Assembly (NCBI GenBank): GCA_963742535.1
Contig: CAVUMC010000002.1
Location: 930,001-994,000, forward strand
From: VRUE01 sp963742535
GTDB taxonomy: Bacteria > Actinomycetota > Thermoleophilia > Solirubrobacterales > 70-9
DNA length: 64,000 bases
Direction of reading: 5' to 3'
The translations under genes were made by a program, and so were the position numbers. Positions within the stretch are counted from its first letter, which is position 1. Each line of letters starts with the position of its first letter. Shown here in pieces: positions 16,552-24,718 of this stretch. The notes under the pieces are model-generated. The model did no database searches. It saw only the letters and a program-made list of their open reading frames with translations, and was not told where the DNA came from.

Positions 16552-17910
16552 CGGCCGCCAGTCCCGCCAGCTCGGAGCGGGCGAGCTTGCCCGTGCTGGT
16601 CCGCGGCAGCTCGCCCACGCGGCGGATCGTCGTCGGCACCTTGTGCGGTGCCAGCTTGTCCAACAGCTGCGCCCGCAGCTCGCCGGGGTCGAACCCCTCG
16701 CCGGCCTCGACGACGGCGCAGAGCCGTGGCCCGCCCCGCCCCGCGGGCGTCGCCAGCACCGCGCACTCGCGCACCGGCCCGTAGCCTCGAATCGCCGCCT
16801 CGACCTCCGCCGGGGCGATCTTCTGCCCTCCGAGGTTGATCGTCGTGCCGGTGCGGCCGGTCAGATGCAGGCGACCGTCCTCGCCGAGGCGACCGAGGTC
16901 ACCGGTGGGGAACGCCGCCGCCATCCGCACGTCGTGGCGGGCGCCGTCGCGTACGTCGAGCAGGAGCGCGGGCCGGCGGCGCGCGCAATCACCTCGCCCA
17001 CCCCGCCGGCGGCAGCAGCAACTTCGATCTCCACCCCCGGCAGCGGTAGCCCCGCCGAGCCCGCCACTCCCTCGGGCTCAAACGTCAGCATGCCCAGCTC
17101 GGTGCTGCCGTAGTGATTGCACAGCGGCCCCCCATGGACCTCGCGCCAAGCCTCGATCAGGTCGACGGGCAACTGCTCCCCGGCCGAGACCGCAAGCCGC
17201 GGCGGCGGCCGCAACGGCGGCCCCTCCAGGTACCAGCGGTAGAGCGCCGGGACCGAGAAGAGAACCGTCACACCGTGGGCGGCGCAGAGATCGGCCAGCG
17301 TAGCGGGCGAGGCCGGCGCCGGCGGCGCCACGTAGGTGGCGCCGGTCAAGAGGCAGGCGACGAGGCCGGCGACGAACGAGTAGGCATGGTGGAGCGGCGT
17401 CGTGCAGAGCAGCACGTCGCCGGCGCCCAGCTCGGTCGCCTCGGCGAGCGCCAGCGCCCCGCACGCGACGGAGTCCCAGTCGCGCTGGGCCACCTTCGGC
17501 GGCCCGCTGACCCCCGAGGTGGCGAGCGCGAGGCCCGGCTCGCGCGGCGCCTCGCCTGCCGCTCGCCTGCCGCTCGCGACGGGCGAGACCCTGCCGCCGT
17601 CGAGCACGATCTCGCCGCCGAACCGCTCGACCAGGAGAGCGACTTCGCGCCGCGGCGCCTCCGCGCTGAGCAGCAGCGCCGTGGCACCCAGAGCCTGCGA
17701 GGCGAGCACGGTGACCAGCGTCTCGACCGGATCGGCGGCGACGATCGCCAACCGCGCACCGGCACCGCCGTGCTCGCGGAGCCGCGCCGCCAGATCCTCC
17801 GAGCGCGCCGCCAACTCACCGCAGGTAACCGCGTCCGTGGCCGTCGCCAGCGCGACCGCGCCGTCTCGCCGCGCCGCCCGGCCCTTGACCGCCGCGAGCA
17901 CCGCGCTCAT
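16538..17910 (-). pseudogene. AMP-binding acyl/aryl ligase with a one-base frameshift
   Basis: From the ATG at 17910 the frame encodes an adenylate-forming ligase: LALATSGVSGPPKVAQ (P-loop), CTTPLHHAYSF, and HYGSTELGMLTFEPEG. Around 16968-16974 the frame breaks. The expected continuation (FPTGDLGRLGEDG, then LTGRTGTTINLGGQKIAPAEVE, then PRTSTGKLARSEL) is in another frame ending at 16538. A single missing base in a run of G/C explains it. The repaired protein would be about 457 residues. It would activate an acid and load it on an ACP. The start overlaps the preceding stop (ATGA). Confidence 0.75.
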
Positions 17911-18497
17911 CGCGACTCCATCTCCAGCACCACGAACGAGGCCTCGGCGGTGGCGGGATCGGCGTCGATGCCCAGCCCCGCGTGGCGCTTCGCCGCGGTC
18001 GGGCTGACCACCTGATAGCTGCCGGCGAGGTGGACCGTCTGCCGACCCAGTAGCAGTGAGCGGGTCGCGTGCCGGAGCGCCTGGCGGCCGGCCGAGGGGC
18101 CGACGAAGGTGGTCGCGTCCCCGGCGAGCCCGAAGCGCATGCACGCCGTCCCGGTGACGACGTGTGCGGGGTAATACACGAACGACTCCGGTTCGAGCCA
18201 CGCCGGCCCCTTCTCGACGAGCTGGCGGTCGATCGCCTCGGCCACGTGGCCGAACCCGCAGGGGGTGCCCACCGCACAGCCGGCTGCCAGCGGACCGCCC
18301 AGCCCCGCCGCGGCCAGCGCATCGCCGGCGACCCCCGCCAGGTCTTCCGCCAGTCGCTTGGAGAGCCGCGCTTCCTCCCCCCAACCCTCCGCGCCGCGCT
18401 CCCGCGCCGCCCAGAGCGGGCGCGCGTCGAAGCTGCGCCGCGCCGCGCCGACCGCGCGAACGCCGCCCTCCCGGGTGAGCGTGGCAGCGGCGCTCAT
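17907..18497 (-). CDS. Truncated ketosynthase-like protein (possible chain-length-factor analogue)
   Basis: This 196-residue protein aligns only with the N-terminal ketosynthase half: PLAAGCAVGTPCGFGHVAEAI, then FVYYPAHVVTGTACMRFGLAG, then VGPSAGRQALRHATRSLLLG. At the position of the catalytic Cys (ATACTSG in FabF) it reads VGPSAGR, so the nucleophile is replaced by Ser and the His-containing C-terminal half is absent. Small ketosynthase-like partners also occur in aryl-polyene clusters. It lies 23 bases downstream of the larger ketosynthase gene. Confidence 0.65.
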   Translation of the reverse strand: MSAAATLTREGGVRAVGAARRSFDARPLWAARERGAEGWGEEARLSKRLAEDLAGVAGDALAAAGLGGPLAAGCAVGTPCGFGHVAEAIDRQLVEKGPAWLEPESFVYYPAHVVTGTACMRFGLAGDATTFVGPSAGRQALRHATRSLLLGRQTVHLAGSYQVVSPTAAKRHAGLGIDADPATAEASFVVLEMESR

Positions 18498-18520
18498 AGG
18501 AGAACCTCGTGTTCGCGCGC

Positions 18521-19624
18521 TCACGGCGCCTCCAGCACAGCCGCGGTGTTGATGCCGCCGAGCCCACAAGAGATCGAGACGGCGACGCGGGGATGCGCCC
18601 GGCGCGGCTCGAGGACGAGGTCGAGGTCGTGCCAGGCCTGGTCGAGCGGCGCCGCACCGTGCGTCGGGGTCACCGTTCCCTTCGCGATCGAGAGCACGCA
18701 GGCAAGTGCCTCGACGATCCCGGCCGCGCCCTGCCAATGCCAGAGCACGCCCTTGGTGCTGACCAGGGCGACCCCCGGCAAACCCTCGCCAAAGACCGAG
18801 CGCAGCGCTTCGACCTCGACCACATCCCCCTGCCGAGTACCCGGGCCGTGGGCGTTGACGAGGTCGACCTCGTCGCGATCGAGCCGCGCGTCGGCGAGCG
18901 CCGCCTCGAGCGCCCCGGCGATGCCGGCGACCCCGGACACCGCCAGCGAGTCGGTCGCGTTGCTCGAGCCGCACCCCCGCAGCCGCGCCTGCGGGGGCGA
19001 CGAAGCCCCGCTCTGCCCCTCGCCCTGCAGGACCATCGCGGCGGCCCCCTCGGAGACCGCGATGCCCCGGCGCTCGGCGCTGAAGGGGCGGCAGCCCTCG
19101 GCGCTGAGCGTGCGCAGGGCTCGCAGCCCGTGGAAGGCGCTCTGCGTGACGCGGTCCGCCCCCACCGCCACCACCGTCTCCGCGTCGCCGGCGGCGAGCA
19201 TGTCGCGGGCGACGCAGAGCGCGCTGCCCCCCGAGGCCGAGGCGGCGCCGACCACGATCGCCTCCCCTCTCAAGCTCAGCCGCTCCGCGGCGCGCTCGGC
19301 AAGCCCGCAGGCATCGGCATCGGTCGTGCCGACGACGAGCGCAGCCTCGCGCGCGCCGGCCAAACCGGCATCCGCCAGCGCATCGCCGGCGGCCGCCAGC
19401 GTCAGCTCCAGCAGCCGTTCGGGATCGCCGGCGCGACCTTCCTCGCCGGGCACGAGCCCCGCCCGTGCGGCGGCCGAGCCGTGGGTCTCGAAGTGGGCGA
19501 TCTTGCGGCGGTTGCTGCTACCGCTGAGCAGCGAACGCCAGAGCGCCTCGGTCCCGCGGCCGCAGGGGCCGAGGACGCCGAGGCCCGTTACGAACGCAGC
19601 GACTGCTTCCCGTTCCGCCGCCAC
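18521..19624 (-). CDS. Beta-ketoacyl synthase with Ser in place of the active-site Cys
   Basis: A 367-residue FabF-like protein. Both catalytic His motifs are present: VNAHGPGTRQGD and STKGVLWHWQGAAGIVEAL. The C-terminal CGLGGINTAAVL is also intact. The nucleophile region reads VVGAASASGGSAL where FabF has IATACTSG, so the Cys is a Ser (codon TCG). Normal condensation needs the Cys; Cys-substituted ketosynthases can decarboxylate malonyl-ACP or serve as non-elongating partners. The start lies 37 bases inside the upstream ACP gene. Confidence 0.8.
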   Translation of the reverse strand: MAAEREAVAAFVTGLGVLGPCGRGTEALWRSLLSGSSNRRKIAHFETHGSAAARAGLVPGEEGRAGDPERLLELTLAAAGDALADAGLAGAREAALVVGTTDADACGLAERAAERLSLRGEAIVVGAASASGGSALCVARDMLAAGDAETVVAVGADRVTQSAFHGLRALRTLSAEGCRPFSAERRGIAVSEGAAAMVLQGEGQSGASSPPQARLRGCGSSNATDSLAVSGVAGIAGALEAALADARLDRDEVDLVNAHGPGTRQGDVVEVEALRSVFGEGLPGVALVSTKGVLWHWQGAAGIVEALACVLSIAKGTVTPTHGAAPLDQAWHDLDLVLEPRRAHPRVAVSISCGLGGINTAAVLEAP

Positions 19625-19899
19625 GGCGCCGGCTCCCCATCGTCCGCTTCCCCTTCGCTCGCGCGCAGCGCCGCGGCGACCGCCAGCAGCGAGGTCTCCG
19701 CGTCGATCGGGAAGTGCTCCGGCAGGCCCAGCCCCGCCTCGCGCTGCAGGTGCGCCAGCGCGGCGATCAAGTCGAGTGATCCGACCCCCTGCTCGAGCAG
19801 CGGCCGCTCGTCGTCCAGCCAGTCCAGGCCGGGCTCCTCCAACCGCTCGGCGAGGGCCGAGCGCAACAGCACGCGCGGGCGCTCGAGCTCGGCGCTCAT
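19588..19899 (-). CDS. Acyl carrier protein-like protein
   Basis: A 103-residue protein with LLEQGVGSLDLIAALAHLQ, where the Ser of GSLDL is the likely phosphopantetheine site (the normal motif is DSL/DSV, so G replaces D). A Pro/Arg-rich tail follows the domain. The start overlaps the aminotransferase stop by 4 bases and the end overlaps the ketosynthase gene. It is the second ACP of the region and probably works with the ketosynthase pair. Confidence 0.75.
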   Translation of the reverse strand: MSAELERPRVLLRSALAERLEEPGLDWLDDERPLLEQGVGSLDLIAALAHLQREAGLGLPEHFPIDAETSLLAVAAALRASEGEADDGEPAPWRRNGKQSLRS

Positions 19900-21139
19900 C
19901 GCCCGACGACCGCGCGCACCGCGGCGAAACCGGCCTCGCAGGCTGCCAGCGCTTCCCCGATGTCGCGCTCGTCCATCGCGGCCGATACGTACCAGTGATG
20001 GTTCGGGTGGAGCAGGATCCCGCGCCTCGTCGTCTCCGTGTAGAAGGCGTCCACGACGCGCTCCAGCAGGCGCTCGTCGGGGTGGGAGAAGCGCAGAAAC
20101 GGCATCTGGGGAACGCCGAGCACCGAGGCCTCGATCGCGGCGCCGGGGGCGATCTCCTCCAGCCCCTCCATCATCGTGCGGCCGAGCCGCTCGATGCGGG
20201 GCAGCGCCTCGCCGCGACGCAGCTCGCCGATCGTCGCCAGGGCCGCGGCCATCTCGGCCGCGTTGGCGTAGAAGGTCGAGCTGATGTGGACGTCGCCGAC
20301 CATCGCCATCACCTCCTGCCGCCCGACCAAGGCCGAGATCGGATAGCCGTTGGCCATCGCCTTGCCGTAGGTGGCGAGGTCGGCCACCACCCCAAACCGC
20401 TCTTGTGCCCCGCCCAGCGCGAGGCGGAAGCCGGTGCGCATCTCGTCGAAGACGAGCAGCGCCCCGTGCGCGCGGACCAGCTCCGCGACTTCGCGCAGGA
20501 AGCCGGCGTGGGGGAGCTCGAGCTCGAAGGGCATCATCACGCAGCAGGCGATCTCCTCGCCGTGGGCGGCGAAGACCCGCTCGAGGCTGGCGATGTCGTT
20601 GTAGGTGAAGGTCTCGACCTGCTCGCGCACGCCCTGCGGCACCCCGGCTGGCCGCAGCGCCGACCAGTCGTGCCAGCCCGCGTAGCCCCAGCGGACCACC
20701 CGCTCGCGGCCGGTGTAGGCACGGCTGACGCGGACCGCGGCGCTGGTCGCGTCCGAGCCGGTCTTCAGCAGCAGCACCCGCTCGGCCCCCGGCACGACCT
20801 CGACCAGCAGCTCCGCCAGCTCCACCTGCGCGGGCTTGCGCATCCCCAGCGCGAAGCCCTGCCGGATCTCCTCGACGACCGCGGCCGAGATGGCCGGGTG
20901 GGCGTGGCCGAGGACGATCGTGCCGTAGGCGAGGATGAAGTCGAGGTGGCGATTGCCGTCGACGTCCCAGACGTAGGCGCCCTCGCCGCGCTCGGCGAAC
21001 GAGGGGTACTCGCCGTCGACCAGCCGGTCGCGGGGCAGGACGCTGCCCGCGAAGGAAAGGGTGGCGTCGACCGCGGCGCCGCGAGCGAGCAGCGCTTGCG
21101 AACGCTGCTTCAGCAGCGGCGGGCTAGACGAGGGTGCAT
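19896..21139 (-). pseudogene. Class III aminotransferase (glutamate-1-semialdehyde aminotransferase-like), 5' frameshift
   Basis: The body is a class III PLP aminotransferase: LLLKTGSDATSAAVRVSRAYTG, FDEMRTGFRL, and the lysine in LATYGKAMANGYPISALVG. The conserved N-terminal segment (VWDVDGNRHLDF, then GTIVLGHAHPAI) is open upstream of 20843 but has no ATG, GTG or TTG in frame. The ATG at 21139 begins MHPRLARR in another frame that hits a stop at 21110. One extra base near 21116 joins it to LLKQRSQALLARG. The gene is therefore frameshifted, mis-called, or uses a near-cognate start. It heads the ACP/ketosynthase operon. Confidence 0.7.
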
Positions 21140-21232
21140 GGATTGCGGCAATTCGCTCGTTTTAAGGAAACGGCCTGGGGAAGGCAAACTGGGGAGACAT
21201 GAGCAATCTCGAGCCCGGCCGAAACACGGGCT

Positions 21233-22276
21233 GTGACGGGGTCGCGACCGGATCGGCCGCGGTTCGACCGCGCCAGCGCACTCGGCTGGGGCGACGTGCC
21301 GCTCGACGGCCTCAATTGCTACCTGCGCTGTGTCGAGGCGGTCTTGCGCTGGCGGGGCCACAGCCGTGAGCAAGTCGCCGTCGCCCTCTGCGGCCCGGTC
21401 GACCTGCTGCGCCGCAATCGCAACGGCTCGCAGTACGACCGCCATCGGATCGAGTGGCGGATCGCCGGGGACGGCCGCGAGCACTGGCGAGCCCTCACCG
21501 AGACCCTCTCGGCGCGTGAACCGGCGATCGTCATGCCCGATCGCTTCTTCTGGCCCGGCGACGAGCTCGAGGGCATCCACCACTACCACGACCACACGGT
21601 GCTCGCCTTCGCGCTCGCCTCCAGCACGCTCTCGGTGCTCGACACGGACGCCCCGCGCGAGCACGACTACGTGCGGCAGATCGCCGTCACCCCGCAACTG
21701 CGCCGCGCCTGCACCCGCTGGGGGGTGGTGCGTCCCAGCGGCGATCGCCGGGCAATCGTCACGCCGGCCGAGTTCGCGCTGCGCACGCTGGAGCCCTCGC
21801 TGGCACTGCTGAGCGCCGACCACGCCGAGCTCGGTGCCTTCCGCGAGGAATGGGGCGCTGCCGGGCTGAGCGTTCCGCTGGCGCACGCGCTGCACGTCGC
21901 CGCCCTCGGCGACTTCCAGCCGACCCTTTTCCTCTTCGCCGAGGGCGCCGGCCAAATCGAGGGCGCGGACCTGGCCCCGGTAACCACGGCGAGCCGGCAG
22001 GCGGCGAAGCGCGCCAAGTCGCTGGGCATGCTGCTGCTCGCCCTGCACCGCGAAACCTCAGCCGACGCCTACGCCCTCGCGCTCGCGGCCTTCGACTCCT
22101 TCCTCGACGCGGTCGAGGCGCTGCGCGAGGCGATCGCGGCGCGACTCGGAGGCGAGCGCGCGACCCCGCCGCAACCGACCGGCGCCTTCGCCCAGCGGCT
22201 GGCCGAGCTGGCCCGCTACTGCTTTTCGGACGAGACGTTCTCTTCGTACGCACCGGCGTCGGTGAGGACCCGGTGA
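21233..22276 (+). CDS. BtrH-like protein (butirosin biosynthesis H N-terminal family)
   Basis: A 347-residue protein with LDGLNCYLRCVEAVLRWRG at the start and HHYHDHTVLAFALASSTLSVLDTDA near residue 120. The Cys, His and Asp are spaced as in the papain-like fold of BtrH, which moves an acyl chain from an ACP onto an aminoglycoside amine. With ACPs and an aminotransferase beside it, an acyl- or aminoacyl-transfer role is plausible but not shown. The GTG at 21233 gives a full domain. A better-spaced ATG at 21199 is in another frame and soon meets a stop, so the 5' end is uncertain. Confidence 0.6.
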   Translation: MTGSRPDRPRFDRASALGWGDVPLDGLNCYLRCVEAVLRWRGHSREQVAVALCGPVDLLRRNRNGSQYDRHRIEWRIAGDGREHWRALTETLSAREPAIVMPDRFFWPGDELEGIHHYHDHTVLAFALASSTLSVLDTDAPREHDYVRQIAVTPQLRRACTRWGVVRPSGDRRAIVTPAEFALRTLEPSLALLSADHAELGAFREEWGAAGLSVPLAHALHVAALGDFQPTLFLFAEGAGQIEGADLAPVTTASRQAAKRAKSLGMLLLALHRETSADAYALALAAFDSFLDAVEALREAIAARLGGERATPPQPTGAFAQRLAELARYCFSDETFSSYAPASVRTR

Positions 22277-23091
22277 GTCTCGCGCTGCAGCTCGAAGGCA
22301 GCGGCCAGGGCGCCCTCGATCTCCTCCGCGGTGGCGCCGATGCGGGCGAGTAGCGTGGCGGTGCGGGCGGCGAACGCGTCGGGGCGGCTGTCCAGCTCCT
22401 CGACCCGCCCGACGGCGCCCTTCTCGTTGACCAGGTAGGTGCGGTTGGCGGCGAACAGCGCTTGCACCATGCAGGCGATCGAGCGGTACAGACAACCCGT
22501 TACGTAAGCCAGGTCCCGCCGCCGCGCCGCGGTGCCGGCCGTCTGCAGCGCGAACTCGGCCTCCCAGCCGAAGCTGCGCATCAGCGCGATCGCCAGCGGC
22601 TCGGGGTAGGGATCGGTGCGTGAGCGCAGGGCCGCCATCGTCCCTTCGGGATCGAAGAGGATCACGTTCTGGTTGACCTCGCCCGCGTATATCTGGTTGA
22701 CGAAACAATGCGGATGACCCGGCTGGTAGGCCGTGACGACGACCCCGGCATCGCAGTCGTCGAGCACCCGTTCGACCCGCTCGATCTCGCGGAAGAGGAG
22801 GTCGGTCTTGTGGCCGCCGACCTTCAACCAGGCGCCGCCGTTGATCCACGGCCCCCACTCGCCGTATTCTCCGAAGCCGTCCGGCTCTTCCCGGTCGTCC
22901 AGCTCACGGGCGGCGGCGCGCAGCTCATCGCTGTCCGGAGCCCCGTCCGCCCGGTAGTAGATGCCGATGTCGATGTCGGCGTCCGCCGCCGTTACCCCCC
23001 GGGCCCGCGAGCCCCCCAGCGCCAACCCGACTACGCCCGGGATCGCGCCAAGCCGCTCGACAACCCGCTCGATCGCCGCTTCGGGTGTCAT
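22216..23091 (-). CDS. Nucleotidyltransferase domain protein
   Basis: A 291-residue protein with the polymerase-beta-like signature GLALGGSRARG followed by ADADIDIGIYY near residues 20-45. A third acidic residue is in KTDLLF. The C-terminal part is helical and rich in Ala. Such proteins transfer nucleotides to small molecules or proteins. The ATG at 23091 is chosen because GGAGAAAGG lies about 10 bases upstream; an ATG at 23112 is possible. It converges with and overlaps the BtrH-like gene by 61 bases. Confidence 0.8.
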   Translation of the reverse strand: MTPEAAIERVVERLGAIPGVVGLALGGSRARGVTAADADIDIGIYYRADGAPDSDELRAAARELDDREEPDGFGEYGEWGPWINGGAWLKVGGHKTDLLFREIERVERVLDDCDAGVVVTAYQPGHPHCFVNQIYAGEVNQNVILFDPEGTMAALRSRTDPYPEPLAIALMRSFGWEAEFALQTAGTAARRRDLAYVTGCLYRSIACMVQALFAANRTYLVNEKGAVGRVEELDSRPDAFAARTATLLARIGATAEEIEGALAAAFELQRETHRVLTDAGAYEENVSSEKQ

Positions 23092-23154
23092 CGTGCCGCC
23101 GCCTTTCTCCATGCCCAGAACCTGATTGCTCGGAACGCTAAGGTCAAGGCGCAT

Positions 23155-23226
23155 TCCGGGATGGTGTAATCGGTAGCACGCCAGGTTTTGGTCCTGGAAG
23201 CGGGGGTTCGAGCCCTCCTCCCGGAA
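23155..23226 (+). tRNA. tRNA-Gln (anticodon TTG)
   Basis: The acceptor arms TCCGGGA and TCCCGGA pair over 7 bases with discriminator A. The D arm contains TGTAATCGGTAGCA, the anticodon stem CCAGG/CCTGG encloses a loop with TTG, and the T arm has GGTTCGAGCC. CCA is not encoded. It lies immediately upstream of the nucleotidyltransferase gene on the opposite strand. Confidence 0.95.
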
Positions 23227-23234
23227 CTGCGGGC

Positions 23235-24443
23235 CTACTCCTCGCTCCCACGCGGCACCTGGCCTGCTTCGGAGCCCGGCTCCATCGCCGGGCCGCGGGG
23301 GGAGGCGATGCCGAGGACGCGCATTGTTTTGAGCCCGAGTCCGAGCTTCTCGCGGCCCTCGGTGGCGGAGACGTCGTGGCCGCAGAGCTCTTTGACACGC
23401 TCGAGCCGATAGCGGATCGTGTGGCGGTGGGTGAAGAGCTGTTTGGCGGTGGCGGCGACGTTGCCGTCGTTGTCGAGGTAGGCCTCGACGGTGGTCACCA
23501 ACTCGGTCTCGTACTGCTCGTCGTAGGCGGCGAGCGGGGCGATCGTCTCCGCGTAGAAGCGCTCCAGCTCGCGCGGGTCCTCGCTCATCGCCGGCAGCAG
23601 CAGGCGGTAGGAACCGGTGTCCTCAAAGGCGAGCAGCGCCCGGCCCTCGGCCTCACCGACGTTGACCGCCAGCCGCGCCTCGTTGCCGGCGCGGAAGAGG
23701 TCGACCGGATCGCCGGCATGGCGGCTGCGCCCGATCGTCAGGTGGAAGCCGGAGAGGCTGTCTTCCAGCTCGCGCGCCAGCCCCGTCGCCGCCCGCTCGA
23801 CCCGGGTGTCGTCCTCAGCCGGGACGATCACCGCGATCTCGGCCGCTTCATCGCCGCCGGGACTAGCCAGCGAACCTGGCGCCAGTGAGCGCAGCGCCCG
23901 CTGGGCAAGGGTCAGGACGCGGGCGCGCCACTCGCCGCTCTGCGCCGCTCGGGGCGCCGCGTGCAGGATCAGCACCCCGGCGCCCTTATCGAGGGAGGCG
24001 CCGAGCTCGGCGCCGCGGGCGAGGATGTCGCCGCGGTCGGTCACTTCGCGGGCGAGCACGGCAGCGACGAAAGCGCCGGCCATCTCCTCGCTCTCCCACT
24101 CGGGCGAGCGCGAGCGCTCGAGCTCCAGCGCCAGCAGCGTCGTCACCATGCGAGCGATCATCGGCTCGGGCGGGGCGGTCCCCCGGTAGCGCAGCTCGCC
24201 CACCGCGGCATCGGCAACACGCAGCTCGACCCGGGTCACGTCCTCGCCCCCGGCGAGCAGCTTCTTCTCCTGGTCCGGCGAAGCGCCGGCAACGGCGAGG
24301 ACCGCGCTGGAGCGGTCGATCAGGGCGACGCTGGCGTCGAGCACTTTCGCCGCCGCCCGCGCCACCGCGGGAAGGCCGGCGCCCGATTCAACCGCCTCGG
24401 CGAGCGCGTCTAGAGTGCCGCCCTCTTTTGAAAGCGCCGTCAC
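23235..24443 (-). CDS. PucR/CdaR family transcriptional regulator
   Basis: About 402 residues. The C-terminal helix-turn-helix reads TVEAYLDNDGNVAATAKQLFTHRHTIRYRLERVKEL, the PucR HTH_30 signature. The N-terminal half is a sensor-like GAF/PucR region (LAVAGASPDQEKKL). The GTG at 24443 is preferred because an upstream extension is Arg-rich and overlaps the preceding gene. The regulon cannot be told; such proteins often control purine or sugar-acid catabolism. Confidence 0.85.
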   Translation of the reverse strand: MTALSKEGGTLDALAEAVESGAGLPAVARAAAKVLDASVALIDRSSAVLAVAGASPDQEKKLLAGGEDVTRVELRVADAAVGELRYRGTAPPEPMIARMVTTLLALELERSRSPEWESEEMAGAFVAAVLAREVTDRGDILARGAELGASLDKGAGVLILHAAPRAAQSGEWRARVLTLAQRALRSLAPGSLASPGGDEAAEIAVIVPAEDDTRVERAATGLARELEDSLSGFHLTIGRSRHAGDPVDLFRAGNEARLAVNVGEAEGRALLAFEDTGSYRLLLPAMSEDPRELERFYAETIAPLAAYDEQYETELVTTVEAYLDNDGNVAATAKQLFTHRHTIRYRLERVKELCGHDVSATEGREKLGLGLKTMRVLGIASPRGPAMEPGSEAGQVPRGSEE

Positions 24444-24463
24444 CCGGCCATTATTATCGGCCG

Positions 24464-24718
24464 TTAAGCGAGATTGGCGAGGTCGTTGTAGTAGTAGACG
24501 ATCGCCAAGCCGGCGACGACGCCGACGAGGATCAGGGCGGCGAGAACGAAGAGTGAGAGGACGCCGGCCGCGGCCTTCTCCCAAATCCGCCCATAGGCGC
24601 CCAGCGTTGGCACCAGGATCAGGCCGACGAAAACGACCAGGCTGATCAGCCCGGCGATGCCGAAGAGCAGGTACTCGTTCTCAATCTTCTGCAGGGCGAG
24701 CGGCAGCACTGTTCCCAT
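24464..24718 (-). CDS. Small two-TM membrane protein
   Basis: An 84-residue hydrophobic protein with two predicted membrane segments (FGIAGLISLVVFVGLILV and VLSLFVLAALILVGVVAGLAIVY) separated by a short loop. I do not recognise a family. Its start lies 38 bases inside the DedA-PAP2 gene, so it is probably co-translated and could be an accessory subunit. Confidence 0.65.
   Translation of the reverse strand: MGTVLPLALQKIENEYLLFGIAGLISLVVFVGLILVPTLGAYGRIWEKAAAGVLSLFVLAALILVGVVAGLAIVYYYNDLANLA

Noticed and set aside
16861..17910. AMP ligase as a naturally short protein ending at 16861
   Set aside because: The last 35 residues of that frame lose similarity, while the conserved C-terminal ligase motifs continue directly in the neighbouring frame, so a frameshift is the better reading.
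20843..21139. Aminotransferase starting at the ATG at 20843
   Set aside because: This would remove the conserved N-terminal segment (VWDVDGNRHLDF, GHAHPAI) that is encoded in frame upstream.
18069..21236. A 1055-codon open frame on the plus strand
   Set aside because: It is antisense to the ketosynthase, ACP and aminotransferase genes, has low-complexity Arg/Ala/Pro composition and no domain. It is a by-product of high GC.
21199..21369. ATG with GGGGAG upstream as an alternative start for the BtrH-like gene
   Set aside because: It is in another frame and meets a stop after 56 codons. It would need a frameshift, so it is noted as uncertainty only.
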